This document shows, in pieces, positions 53,598 through 64,000 of a stretch of 64,000 bases of DNA. Source of the stretch: Rhabdophis nuchalis. Lineage: Eukaryota > Chordata > Lepidosauria > Squamata > Natricidae. The stretch is from NCBI GenBank assembly GCA_039707465.1, contig CM077647.1:49927110-49991109 (forward strand). The letters are read 5' to 3'. The position numbers and the translations under genes are program-made. The notes under the pieces were generated by a model that had not been told where the DNA came from, did not search any database, and saw nothing but the letters and a program-made list of their open reading frames with translations. Within the stretch, counting starts at the first letter, position 1. The number at the start of each line of letters is the position of its first letter.

Positions 53598-54276
53598 CTT
53601 GGGGGTCATCTAGCCCAACTCCCTGCTAGGCAGGAAGCCCTATACCCATGATGGCGAACCTATGACACGGGTGCCACAGGTGCCACACGGAACCATTTCT
53701 TAGGCCACTCGAGGCATTGCCCTGTCAGCTTCAGTTTGTATGTGTGCCCTGGGCAGCTGATTTAGGCCTTCTTTTGAGGCCATTTTTTGCCCTCTGGAGG
53801 TGGGGGAAGGCTGTTTTCACCCTCCCCAGGCTCCTATAAACCCTCTGGAGCCTGGGGATGACGTAAAAAGCATGCCAAATGCAGGGGGTCATGCACATAG
53901 CATTATGGATGTGGCACACCTGTGCACATCGCCCCTGCACTCCCCCTGCTATTGGCACGTGAGCCAAAAAAGGTTAGCCATCACTGCCCTATACCATTTC
54001 AGACTAATGGCTATCCAACATCTTCTTGAAGACTTCCAGTGTTGGGGCATTCACAACTTCTGGTGGCAAGTTGTTCCACTGATTAATTGTTCTAACTGTC
54101 AGGAAATTTCTCCTCAGTTCTAAGTTGCTTCTCTCCTTGATTAATTTCCACCCATTGCTTCTTGTCCTGCCCCCAGGTGCCTTGGAGAATAGCTTGACTC
54201 CCTCTTCTTTGTGGCAACCCCTGAGATATTGGAAGGCTGCTATCCTGTCTCCCCTAGTCCCTCTTTTATTAAACTG
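53598..54276 (-). pseudogene. CR1 LINE 3' end, split by a hAT MITE
   Basis: In reverse it has the CR1 end (GGGGGTCATCTAGCCCAACT at 53600) and C-terminal text from 53995 on (CATTTCAGACTAATGGCTAT to CCTCTTTTATTAAA). The hAT MITE at 53646-53986 interrupts it. Confidence 0.88.
53646..53986. mobile_element. 341-bp hAT MITE in CR1
   Basis: Ends CCATGATGGCGAACCT and (reversed) CAGTGATGGCTAACCT; both flanks are CCCTATAC (53638-53645, 53987-53994). The interior carries GGGGAAGGCTGTTTTCACCC modules. Confidence 0.93.
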
Positions 54277-54318
54277 TATTTCTCCCTGTCTCTCTATTCC
54301 CCTATCTACCTACCTACT

Positions 54319-54672
54319 GTAATACAATAGCAGAGTTGGAAGGGACCTTGGAGGTCATCTAGTCCAACCCCGCTGCTCAAGCAGGAGACCCTATGCCGTT
54401 TCAGACAAATGGTTTTCCAGTCTCTTCTCTCTTCAGTGTTGGGGCATCCATAACTTCTGGTGGCAAGATGTTCCACTGGTTAATAGTTCTCACTGCCAGG
54501 AAATTTGCCCTCAGTTCTAGGTTGCTTCTCTCCTTGATTAGTTTCCACCCATTGCTTCTTGTTCTGCCCTCAGGTGCCTTGGTGAATAGCTTGACTCCCT
54601 CTTCTTTGGGGCAATCCCTGAGATATTGGAAGGCTGCTATCATGTCTTCCCTAGTCCTTCTTTTCATTAAAC
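54319..54672 (-). pseudogene. CR1 LINE 3' end, second copy
   Basis: Begins ATACAATAGCAGAGTTGGAA then GTCATCTAGTCCAACCC. The minus-strand frame 54667-54401 gives GRTRSNGWKLIKERSNLELR and RTINQWNILPPEV. Confidence 0.9.
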
Positions 54673-55121
54673 TGTATTTGCTGTCAGATGGGTGATTCTT
54701 TGTTACAGTTTGGTTCAGTTCATATTAAACAGTTTAAAGCAGCTGCCTGCCTCCGTTTTTTTTACCTCAGAGAACAGTCCTGAGCAGAATTTCTCCGCCC
54801 CCCCTCTCTGGGCCACCTGGGAGTTTGCTATCCTCTGTGCCTTTTTGGCCCCAAGAGGCCGCCGTATGAGGCCTCTTCCAACACTGACAGTTGAAAAGCA
54901 GTTTGATGGGCTTGGCTACAGGGATGTTAACACACATTTCAGTGGGTACTTTTTGTGTGTGTAATTTGTACACAACACACGCATGCTAGGCACAAAATGA
55001 TTAGCTATTCTATTATCGGAAGTCCTTCTCTACATTGTGTGAAAGTTTGGTGTAAATCGGCCCAGTAGTTTTTGAGATTAGTGGATTCGTACAAACTATT
55101 TTACATTTTTATTTATATAGA

Positions 55122-55225
55122 TAAACTTAGGCTTATGAGGCCACTGGTTGGCATTAGCATCACACACTAGCTAAACTAATAATATGGAAGCTACAGATTG
55201 ACTTCATCTGTGCCTCTTGAAAACA
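55122..55225. other. Short unique stretch between elements
   Basis: About 100 bp between the Helitron-like element and the truncated TIR element; nothing recognised. Confidence 0.4.
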
Positions 55226-56088
55226 ACACACCTTTTTTCCTCTAAAAAGAGGTGAAAATCTGGGTGCGTCTTATATATCGAATACACCATTTTTCTGCCT
55301 CCTGAAGCCCCCGCCCCTTCACCAAAATGGCCATGCATACCCTTTAGGAAGATATCAAAAAACTCCTGGGGGCTGGGGAGGGCAGAAATGAGAAAAAATA
55401 GCCCTTACCCCCCCCCAGCCCCCAGGAGCACTCTATAGGTCTCCATAAGGCTGCATGTTATTTTTATGACAAAAAATGCCCCACTTTTTGCTAGTTTTTG
55501 GACCCCCCCATCCCCCCAGGAGCATTCTGTAAGCCCCCCCCCATGACTATTCACGCCTTTTATTTGAAAAAAAGGGCCCGTCTTGGTGAAAAACGGGCCG
55601 TTTTGGGAAGGTTTGCAGAGTGCAGAAACTCCCCCCCCTCCTTTTGGAATGCTGTTTAGTTAGAGGGATTGATGAGAATTACATTGGTCAAGTGCTGTGC
55701 CAGCAGAAACAAAGTTTTAGGTGCTACAGGTTATCAGTAATTTCCTTCTCCAGCACATGGATAAATACACCTGGAAACATCTACCTACCTACCTACCTAC
55801 TCTCTCACTACCTACCTACTGTATTTCTTCCCCCTCTATCTACCTATCTACCTACCTAGTCTCTCCCCTCCCCACCTATCTACTGTATTTCTCTCTATCA
55901 CTCTATTTCTCTCTCTATACCTACCTATCTACACTCTCTCTCCCTCCTCCCTCCCTACTTTATTTCTCTCTCTCTATCCCTCCCTCCCTCTCTCCCCCTC
56001 TATCTACTTACCTACTTAAAAAAAATTGCCTCTTCAAAACCTGGGTCCGTCTTGTACTCCGGTGCGTCTTATACTCCAAAAAATACGG
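55226..56088. mobile_element. TIR element (family of 8181 and 24105), left end lost, with minisatellite
   Basis: Subterminal ACACACCTTTTTTCCTCTAA and GAAAATCTGGGTGCGTCTTA match the family. The right end CTCCAAAAAATACGG is followed by TA. The CTAC minisatellite (55780-56010) sits in the same relative place as in the 24105 copy. The left-terminal CAGTATTTTTC is missing. Confidence 0.7.
55780..56010. repeat. CTACCTACCTACTGTATTTCTC minisatellite (array 5)
   Basis: About five looser units, same repeat as arrays 1-4, in the orientation of array 1. Confidence 0.85.
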
Positions 56089-56644
56089 TACTACATATTT
56101 TTCTTGTCACTAGAGTTTAGTTTCCATCATATAAGCAGTAGGGTAGCTTGGTACTCTGTCTGACACAGTATATTTATGAACTCAGTCAATGTGGTTATAG
56201 TAGTTTATGTTTTAATGTGTTTCTGCTTAAGTCCGTGATGATAACTAGCACCATCCAACAACATCTGCCTATCACAAATCCTTGGGAGTGACTTGATAGG
56301 TGGATAAAAATCCACCAACTTCTGGCTGACCAATAACAATAGAAATATTGGAAAAAAGGCAAGGAGGATCAAATATTGATTATTTGCCAATTCATCAGCA
56401 CCATCTTGGTGAAAGTGAACTGTATGGGTTTTGGTATTGAACTGATCTGCACTCATTCGTTGCCAAGCAGTTTAGCAACATACCATAAGGAAGTAAAATT
56501 TAACATTGGTTAACATTTTGTAAATTCTACCCGGTAATGTAGTGTCCAGCAAAAGGGGCAGTGTTGGACAACTACAGGCCAATTATCTGCTTACCAAAAA
56601 CTTTCAAATTGCTGACTGGTAGTGCAGCTGATGCAGTCTAGTCA
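56089..56644. other. Intergenic stretch, no feature recognised
   Basis: Unique-looking sequence between the TIR element and the L2-like fragment. No reading frame with family features. Confidence 0.4.
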
Positions 56645-57690
56645 CAATGAAAACAAACTCTTTCCATCTGAGCAAAAAGAAAATATTTAAAGCCCTGAAT
56701 GCCATGGTTCCAGGCTATCTGAGGAATCGTCTCACCCAAATGGAACTGATCTGTCCCACAGAAGGGGCATACGATGGGCTCTGTTGGTCAAGAAATTTCA
56801 GCTGTCAGAATCCAAGCACCTGCCCTTTGAAACATCTTGCCCACTTAAGTAAGATCTGCTCCCACCCTTTAGACCGGTGATGACTAACCTTTTTCTTATG
56901 GTGTGCCAAAATTGTCCATGAGCACGATATTGCACGCGCACACATACCCACACCAATTCCATCTTCTCCACCCACTTGCACATGCATGTGTGAATCTCCC
57001 GCACATGCACACACGACTCTTTCCCAGATTCCGGAGGCTTTCCTGAAGCCTGGGGAAGGCGAAAACAGCCTCTCAGAGGCCCTCCAGAAACAAATTGTTT
57101 CCGAACGTCCAGTTGGCCTGTTGGGGCCATTTTTGTCCTCCCCAGGCTTCAGGAAAGCCTCCAGAAGCTGAGGAGGACGAAAAACAGGCCCAACAGGCCA
57201 ACCAGAAGTTCAGAAATGAAGTTCCCATTGGGCCAGTTTTTTGCCCTCCCCAGCCTCTGGAGGTTTTCCTGAAGCCTGGGGAAGACAAAAACGGCCCTCT
57301 GGAAGGCTGAAATCAGCTGGCCGGCACGTGCATGCATGTAGGAACACAGCTGGCATGCCAACAAACATGGCTCTGTGTGCCACCTGTGGCATACGTGCCA
57401 TAAGTTCACCATCATGGCTTTAGAACATAAATGCCTGAAGACCTGGCTCTGCCAGTTGACTTGGGCCACTAACAATAGTGCATTATACTGGAGGTGGTTG
57501 ATGGAATAAGAGAAAACTCCCCTTCCCACCTTGTGCAGCCTGTTCCCTTTTTAATTGTATCTTTTACATATTTAGAAATATATATTTGTATGGTTTTATT
57601 GGCTTTTAATGTTGTAAGTTGCCCAGAATTGCGTTGAGGTGAGATGGGTAGTAAACCAAACTAAATCAATCAGTCAGTCAATCAATCAAT
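56645..57690 (+). pseudogene. Old L2-like LINE 3' end, split by a hAT MITE
   Basis: 56680-56870 reads KALNAMVPGYLRNRLTQME and similar L2 C-terminal text. After the MITE, CCTGAAGACCTGGCTCTGCC (KTWLCQL) and TGTAAGTTGCCCAGAATTGC, then (AATC)n, form the L2 3' end. Confidence 0.65.
56875..57417. mobile_element. 543-bp hAT MITE with 8-bp target duplication
   Basis: Ends CGGTGATGACTAACCT and (reversed) CCATGATGGTGAACTT. Flanks CTTTAGAC (56867-56874) and CTTTAGAA (57418-57425) differ by one base. Interior GGCTTCAGGAAAGCCTCC-type modules repeat in both orientations. Same family as 53646. Confidence 0.9.
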
Positions 57691-58194
57691 AAACCACCCC
57701 AAAAGCAGAGTCAAAAAATCAGGCCCTATCTTTTATTTACTTATGTAATGCATGGTATTGGTCATGCAGTTACTTATATGGAACACTGATAAAACACATG
57801 TGTACAAGTATAATCTTTATTGTTACTGTACTTAAATACAACGAAATTGGTACAAACATAAATCCAAGTTTAAAACAACAAATACATGTAGGTAAGGTAT
57901 GTGGACAATATATAGATGAGATAACAAATTAGGGTAAAACCATGATAAAAATCTCAATAATAAGCCACAATAAGATTGATGTTATTATTTGATATCTAAA
58001 AAAGCTAATCTGCTTTTTGGTTAGATGGCTATGAAATTTCCCTAGGAGGCATTCTCAACCTACACGTATTGTTTATTCTGATGCATCACAGTCATGAGTT
58101 CTCAGCCATCACTCAAAGAGTATTGCCTTAGTTCCGGCATGACCTATTCTGATTCTATTCAGGTGCCTCTATAATTTTATGGAATATAGTTGCC
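57691..58194. other. Stretch with a possible old repeat, family unknown
   Basis: AAGTATAATCTTTATTGTTACTGTACTTAAATACAACGAAATT looks repeat-derived, but I cannot name it. Nothing else recognised. Confidence 0.35.
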
Positions 58195-58720
58195 AGAATG
58201 TAGATTGACAACAACACTATCGAAACAGTAAAGGAATTTATCCTCTTGGGCTCTAAAATCAAAGTGGTGACTGCAGACCTGCGATCAGAAGAGATATTGC
58301 ACTTGGAAGCACTGCAATGTCTGGCATGAATAACATCTGGAAGAATAAAGGCATCAGCAACACAAATACAGATTAATTAACAATATTTTCCCAATTCCTA
58401 ATTATGTCTATGAAACTTAGATTCTGAAATAGACAGATAAGAGAAAAACGGATGCTTTTGAACGGTGGTGTTGGAGGCAACTATTATACATCCCATAGAT
58501 TGCAAAAATAACAAGTTCTAGACTCAATCTCACAAAACAAAATCAAGCACAGGCTGACATTCTTTGGTCATGTTATACTCACTTGAAAAGTCAATCATGC
58601 TGGGAGTTATCAGTGGAAAAAGGAGAAGGGGCTGCCCTGGTACCCGCTTCATGGACACCATAATGGATGACACCTGGATGACCATGGTGGATCTGAAGGA
58701 GGCAGTGTGAGACAGAGACT
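58195..58720 (+). pseudogene. Decayed BovB-like LINE fragment
   Basis: Plus-strand translation gives NTIETVKEFILLGSKIK and, in another frame, CWRQLLYIP-like and LLKKQIKHRLTFFGHV-like text, as in the RT C-terminal end of BovB. Several frame changes occur. Confidence 0.55.
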
Positions 58721-60045
58721 GACAAGATGATTTTGGAAAACTGCAAAAGAAGGGAAACCTTGAATGTAGTTTGGACTAATTACAAGAATGCATTTGACTT
58801 CTTGATACATGACTGGATAATCAAGTATCTAAAAATAACAGTAACAGTAGAAACATCAAAAGATTTGTGCAAAGATCAGTACCACTATGGTGATAGATTG
58901 GGACAGGTTAACATCAAGAAAGGAATCTTTCAAGGAGACTAGCAATCACTACTACTGTTTGTCATTGCATTGATTCCTCTGTCAACCAAATTGGACAAGT
59001 CAGGCCATGGCTATCAAGCATCAAGTTCCTCTGCCAGGCTATTCCACCTTCTTTACATGGGCATTCTGAAACTACAGATAACCCTCAATTTACAGCTATT
59101 TGTTTAGTGGCACTAAAAAAGGGGACTTGTGACTGCTTTTCATATTTATGGCCATTGCAGCATTCTCATGGTCACTGGGTCAAAATTTGGTAAGTAGCTC
59201 ATATTTATGGTGATAACAGTGTACTGGGATCGTGTAATTCCATTTTGCAAAGGGAAGGCAGATTCACTTAGCAACTGTGTTGCTAATTTAAAACTGCAGC
59301 AATTCACTTAACTATGTCAAAAATGTTGATAAAATGGGGCAAAACTCATTTAAGAAATATCTCAGTTAGCAACATAAATTCTGAGTTCAATTGTGCCGTA
59401 AGTTGAGGACTAACTAATGGAAAAACACGATCTGAAATGAAATCGCTGCTCTACACTATACATACATATAGCCAAAATATTGCAGTGGAGTTTGGACTGG
59501 ATAAATGTGCCACCCTTTCCATGAAGGTGGGGAGAAGGAAAATTGAAGAAATCAGATGTCCCATGGAAATAACATCAAAAGATCACTACAGATATCCAGG
59601 CCTCCTTCAGGATGACAACGTAAAGCACACTGAAATCAAGAAGATTAGTACTTAATACATCATGAGAGTGAAAAAGATCTAAATGTTCAAATTTAGCAGC
59701 AGAAATATCATAAAAGTGAATAATACCTGGGTAATTCTAGGGATCAGATATACAGCTGAAAAATAGGATCAGGAAAATAATATCAGTGAATCACACCCTT
59801 CAACCACATAGTGATGTTGACAGACTATTTACCAAGTAGAATAAGTGGCATGGAATATTGCAAGTATACCAGACAGTTAAAGAAGGAAAAAGGGCACTGG
59901 AAGAATATCTGAAGGACTGTGCATCAAGATGCATCAAGGCTTGTAAACCATGAAGGTTTATTGAACACCGAAGACAATAAACTGGCCTATAAGAAAAACC
60001 AAATGAAGAATAGAAAAGAGGCACGGCAAGACAAAGTATTACATG
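58720..60045 (+). pseudogene. Decayed LINE RT fragment (R4-like), split by a MITE
   Basis: 58727-58942 reads NVVWTNYKNAFDFLIHDWII and GQVNIKKGIFQGD, then QSLLLFVIALIPLSTKL, the central RT motifs. 59437-59655 continues with SQNIAVEFGLDKCATLSMKV. The MITE at 59075-59414 interrupts it. Confidence 0.7.
59075..59414. mobile_element. CAGGTAGTCCTC-family MITE, TA-flanked (copy 4)
   Basis: TA|CAGATAACCCTCAATTTAC at the left and GTAAGTTGAGGACTAAC|TA at the right. Internal text matches 28653. Confidence 0.78.
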
Positions 60046-60052
60046 GTCAATG

Positions 60053-60195
60053 CAGGTAGTCCTGATTTACAACTAGTTGCTTAGTCACCACTGAGGTTCT
60101 AACAGACCCGCTCTTAAAGCCACTTATGATCCAGTTCCAAATTGCAGCTGTTGCAGCATTCACTCAACTCATACCAAACTCAGATGCTATTCTTG
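60053..60195. mobile_element. CAGGTAGTCCTC-family MITE, left part only
   Basis: CAGGTAGTCCTGATTTACAA then ACTTATGATCCAGTTCC; the right half is missing. Confidence 0.6.
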
Positions 60196-61730
60196 TGACA
60201 GGGTTCAATTTTTTAAGGAGGCTCTATTTCTTTATGGAATTGTAGAGCCTTCTTACAAAGGGAGGCCTCTCCAGGTTTGTGAAAATAACATTCTTCGTCA
60301 CAAGTTTGGCTTTGTAAAGTTTGATTTAGACTTAACTACAATGCATATCTGCAAAGTTGCAAAGTGGTTGATGGGTAAGCTTAGATTTCATGTGATTGCA
60401 CACTGGCTGACCTTGGACACTTTCCAAATACCAACTACACATGTGGAGATGCACATTCTGGCTGCTGATTGATTGATCCAACTTCCATTTCCTGCTGTCT
60501 TCTATGTTTTCTGTATTTTGCTTGAGTGTTTCTTCTTGCCAGAATGTTAACATTCACAGATGTATAAATGCAACAGCTATGTAACCATCTCTGAATGTTA
60601 GACACATTCCTTGACCTGCAGTGACACAGAAGTTTAACTCCACCTTAAGAAAGCTGATCTTCTCTCAGGCTGTGTGCTTCTGTCAGAACCTGAAAATAAA
60701 ATGTAAGTTGAGTGTGCTGGACCCTGGAGCAGACCATGTCCTGCAAGTTGTAAGGCAACTGGAGGCTTGAAAGCTGTAGGTCCACAAAGCCTGATTTCCC
60801 CTTGGTTGGGAAAGGTCTCCTTGGAGGTTTGCAAGCTCCAACCGGATCAATCTCCCTTATGGTCACTGGAGGTTTTCAACTACAGATAGCCGAATCTAAA
60901 CACTGATTTATTGAATTAACTGCTTAGATTCATGTACTACTAAGTTATAATTTGTAGTTTATAAATCACAGCAATTGGAGTCCTCCAATAAACTAATCCA
61001 AAATCAGGCAAAATACATTATTGTTCATGCAAGCACACCTTATTTATACAGGCTGGAAGTTTTAGAGGAGATGGGAAATCCTCACTGGGAATAGCTGATT
61101 AGAGAACAGTACTGTAATCCTTAATTGCCTCCTCTTACATCTGATATTTAACTACTTTATAATATTCCAGATCCTATTTTATTATTTACTGTTGGCCTTT
61201 TTATTTAAATATTTTTATTCATTAAGAGGTGGCTTTGAAGAAATACTAGATATTGAATGAAAGACCTGGGAAAGGGATTATGGAAGTATTGAAATTTGCT
61301 GTTTTTTTATAGGAAAAGAAAGACTGAGGACCTTTAAGTGCTGCAAATGATATTGATATTGAATTTCAATTTACAGTCCACCTTTTTATTCAGAATCTAG
61401 TATGGTGTAAAATGAGTAGCAAGATCTAGTCCATCCTTAATATAGAAGCTCTGCAGATGATTTTGGGCCAGTTACACTCAGGCCAACTTGTTTCACAGAG
61501 AGGATGAACATTTTACATTCCTGTACAAAATGTGATGGAATATAAATCCAATAAACAAATACTTAACACATAAAACATACATTTAAGAGGGAAAAGCATG
61601 ATGTCATTGATAAAATCTATGTGACCTCTCAAATTTATGTGCAAATGAAAGCAATAGGTGTGCTACTAATGATTCATCATTAAAAATATAAGGATATATT
61701 ACTGCAAAATTTCATTTTCTTTATTTGCAG
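60196..61730. other. Intergenic stretch, nothing recognised
   Basis: AT-rich unique-looking sequence. Small frames (60332-60553, 60634-60866) have no family resemblance. Confidence 0.4.
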
Positions 61731-62165
61731 GATCGTATCCTGCCCCATACATCCCTTCGGCCGATTCGCTCACACAGAGAGGGACTTCTCCAGGTGCCGT
61801 CCACCAGGCAATGTCAGCGGGCGACGCCCAGGGGAAGGGCCTTCTCTGTGATGGGCCCGACCCTCTGGAACAACCTACCCCCGGATATTAGAATGACCAC
61901 AGACCTCTGCGCCTTCCGCCAAAAAGTAAAAACCTATTTGTTCCATCAGGCCGGCTTGGCCTAATTTACGCTTCTCGTCCCAGTCTGTTTTCTCAAATTG
62001 TTTATTGGGTTTTAATGGGTAGTAATTTTAATGTTCTTAAATTTTTAGTACAGGGTAGTTTAATTCGCTTTTGAGTGTATTGTATGTTTTTATATGGTTT
62101 TTTAATTTTCTTGTACACCACCCCGAGTCCCTTCGGGGAGAGGGGGTGGTTTATAAATGTAATAA

Positions 62166-62168
<3 letters not shown>
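61731..62168 (+). pseudogene. L2 LINE 3' end (copy 4)
   Basis: 61725-61964 encodes HTSLRPIRSHREGLLQVPST and GPTLWNNLPPDIRMTTDLCA then LFHQAGLA, the L2 C-terminus. The 3' UTR ends CCCGAGTCCCTTCGGGGAGA and TAAATGTAATAAAT. The 5' truncation falls directly after a splice-acceptor-like TTTCTTTATTTGCAG. Confidence 0.92.

Positions 62169-62243
<75 letters not shown>
62169..62243. repeat. (TTA)25 L2 tail microsatellite
   Basis: About 25 TTA units follow the L2 3' end, as (AAT)n does at the reverse copy 29870. Confidence 0.95.
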
Positions 62244-62246
<3 letters not shown>

Positions 62247-63290
62247 CCAAGCGCAGTCATTATGCAGCGTTAATATCCATGTGCTCTATAGTCACCAGTG
62301 GTCATTAATGAATAATTTCTTAATTCTAAAAACATAGTATTCATTGTGCATTCTTATTTTTTACTGGCATATAATTAGCCTGATAAGTTTCAAATCCAAT
62401 TCCCATAATTCTAGCAGTATGGTAGTAATTGGCAGTCAAGTGGAAGGAGTGAACTATTACATTATCCACAGTGTGATCAGGATGATTATTTGAACAAATT
62501 ATACTTCACCCTTCTATGTTTTAAACCACAGAAACATGCCCAGGAAATATGCATCTCACTAGATGAAAAAGGAACATTCCATATATTTCATTGTAGTAAA
62601 GTGTTTTTGGAGATATTTTAATTTATCCAAAATTGAAATCATGCATAATGGTATAAGAGTTCTGTAAAAGATATAAGAATTTTGTAGCATGCTATTCAGC
62701 AGTTTTTTCTTAATCTAATGCCCTCCTAGTGGGAGCTTTAGGAATTGCAGTCAAAGACCTTTGGATGATGGAAGTTGAGCAAGGCTATTAAAAAATTTAC
62801 ATTCTAAAAAAAAAAGATGCTGCAAGACTAGAAATAGTAAATGCAAATGTAAATTTTCCTATTGTTTCATTCATGTTCTAGAGTCTCATATAAGATTCCT
62901 ACATGCATCTTTTAAAAGAAGATGAAGGTATTAAAAATAGAATGGGAATAGTCAGGCAAAGTATACTGAACACTGAAACTAAAATTGTGGTAAATTTAGG
63001 TGTTACCACAAGGGGGCATGAACAGATGAAAGGCTTTACAAAAAATGCAATAATCTGGTGTAGATAGAGAATAAAAATACAGTGTGTTATCATTGGCTAC
63101 AGGATAATCTAGACTATAGACCAAGAGCAAATGCTACACATTCAATCACAATACCTGAGGCTATTTTTAAAAGTATATTTTTCAGATGAAAGTGCTTTAA
63201 GCAATGAAAACCTATATGGAAAATATAGTTGCCTCTAGGCAACATTCATTGAGTTACTTTCACACTAATAAGGATTTGCAAGGTCTCCAT
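62244..63290. other. Intergenic stretch, repeat-poor
   Basis: AT-rich unique sequence, no gene or repeat recognised. Confidence 0.4.
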
Positions 63291-63299
63291 GTCCTCCTT

Positions 63300-63960
63300 C
63301 CTGAAAGCATTACTGAGCTAAAGCTTTTAATTTAATTTTTTTTAAACAAAAGCAATTACAGAAAAGTGCAAATCCAGTGCATGACATTTAACACTTATTG
63401 GTGGCAGCCAAGCTGAGCTTAAATGAGGGGCCTTTTCGTCCAGAACAACAAGAGCCAAAAGGCCTTGTGTCATGGAGTAATGTAAGACACAATCTTGCTT
63501 GAAAATGCACAATGAATTGGGAAGGATTTATGTAATTAATTGACCAGTCTTAACCTGTTATCGTGATGTAAGGAATTTGGAACTCATTAATTTGGGCGCT
63601 GACAGATTTCATATTAGAGCTGGCAAATATGGATTGAGCTTCTTATTCATGTAGCAGCTGGAATTTCTATGACAGTGAGGATTAGTGAAGAAGACCTATT
63701 GCTGGAGTCAAACTGCCTCTTTGTAATCAGCAGCCCTGCTCTGCATTAACCGAATAATGGAAAAAATACAGCTGGGCGGTGCTGGGATGTGGGGAAGATT
63801 ATCCTGACTGCAGAGGAAAGGATGGCAGTTTTGCTCGCTCGGCTAATATTTATACTGAATGCTAGCTTTTGCAATAGAATGGAAATATTAATTGCAATAG
63901 TAAAGTGAAGGAAACTGGAGAAAAGAAAACAGAGAAAACCCCTCAAAGCTTCACCTTATT
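63300..63960. promoter_or_regulatory. Candidate conserved non-coding/enhancer-like stretch
   Basis: It combines homeodomain cores (TAATTAATTGACC near 63533, CATTAATTTGGGC near 63585) with TGACAG motifs of MEIS/PREP type (63600, 63670), with no repeats and no coding frame. SNX10 normally lies in the SKAP2-HOXA neighbourhood, where such elements are common. This is inference only. Confidence 0.25.
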
Positions 63961-64000
63961 GCCAGGTTATTTTATTTTCATTATTTCAAAATGGGTTTTG

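Larger units (their letters stand above)
50142..55121 (-). mobile_element. Helitron-like element 3, expanded by nested insertions
   Basis: In reverse orientation it starts TCTATATAAATAAAAATG at 55121 and ends with GGCCACAGCAACGCGTGGCC (a 6-bp-stem hairpin), then TATAGCTAG at 50142. The text near each end matches elements 1 and 2. Within it lie minisatellite (50250-50750), L2 (50757-53560), CR1 (53598-54276) split by a hAT MITE, and a second CR1 (54319-54672). Minisatellite pieces at 53561-53597 and 54277-54318 separate the inserts. Confidence 0.68.

Overview
This window is vertebrate nuclear DNA, most likely from a squamate reptile and probably a snake. The repeat content points that way: snake-type CR1 and L2 LINEs, a BovB fragment, tRNA-derived Sauria-like SINEs, Penelope, many hAT and TA-flanked DNA elements, and GATA/GACA (Bkm-like) microsatellites. 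The one protein-coding gene recognised is SNX10 (sorting nexin 10), on the + strand from 4550 to 45700. Its six coding exons join in phase into a 201-residue protein, the length of human SNX10. The 3' UTR appears to run to a poly(A) signal at 47569. The 5' non-coding exons and the promoter are not identified here and probably lie upstream.

Layout. 1-4528: upstream intron with old SINE and hAT pieces. 4550-10885: the first three coding exons; a 2.3-kb terminal-inverted-repeat (TIR) element with long internal palindromic arms lies in the intron before exon 3. 10886-22659: intron 3, mostly one decayed LINE (about 11.4 to 21.1 kb) broken apart by later insertions: another LINE, a 106-bp palindromic hAT MITE, an L1-type retroinsertion, CR1, BovB, a TA-flanked MITE, and a 2.9-kb TIR element that itself hosts an L2 LINE carrying telomere-like repeats. 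22759-44985: a 22-kb intron. It holds a minisatellite-bearing TIR element, hAT elements with 8-bp target duplications, a solo LTR inside a SINE, two adjacent Helitron-like elements, a Penelope GIY-YIG nuclease fragment between TA microsatellites, and an L2 LINE. It then has about 4.6 kb of repeat-poor sequence (40.3-45.0 kb). 44986-47590: the last two coding exons and the 3' UTR. 48.96-49.76 kb: a CpG-rich segment with a consensus RFX X-box and a splice-donor-like site on each strand, which looks like a promoter of an unidentified transcript. 50142-55121: a third Helitron-like element in reverse orientation, filled with an L2 LINE, two CR1 copies and a hAT MITE. 55.2-62.2 kb: more LINE, hAT and TIR remnants. 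62.2-64.0 kb: repeat-poor sequence ending in an AT-rich, homeodomain-site-rich stretch.

The gene is ordinary; the novelty is in its surroundings. Leading points: (1) one CTACCTACCTACTGTATTTCTC-type minisatellite sits inside two unrelated transposon types; (2) an alternative last exon of SNX10, where reading past a weak splice donor gives 12 new codons, a stop, and an AATAAA one base after it; (3) the orphan CpG/X-box promoter downstream of SNX10; (4) Helitron-like copies sharing about 30 nt beyond the CTAG end, suggesting read-through; (5) a short telomeric array inside an L2 copy; (6) a Penelope nuclease fragment framed by a perfect 26-bp inverted repeat. All assignments come from reading the sequence by eye and from remembered family features; no search was run.
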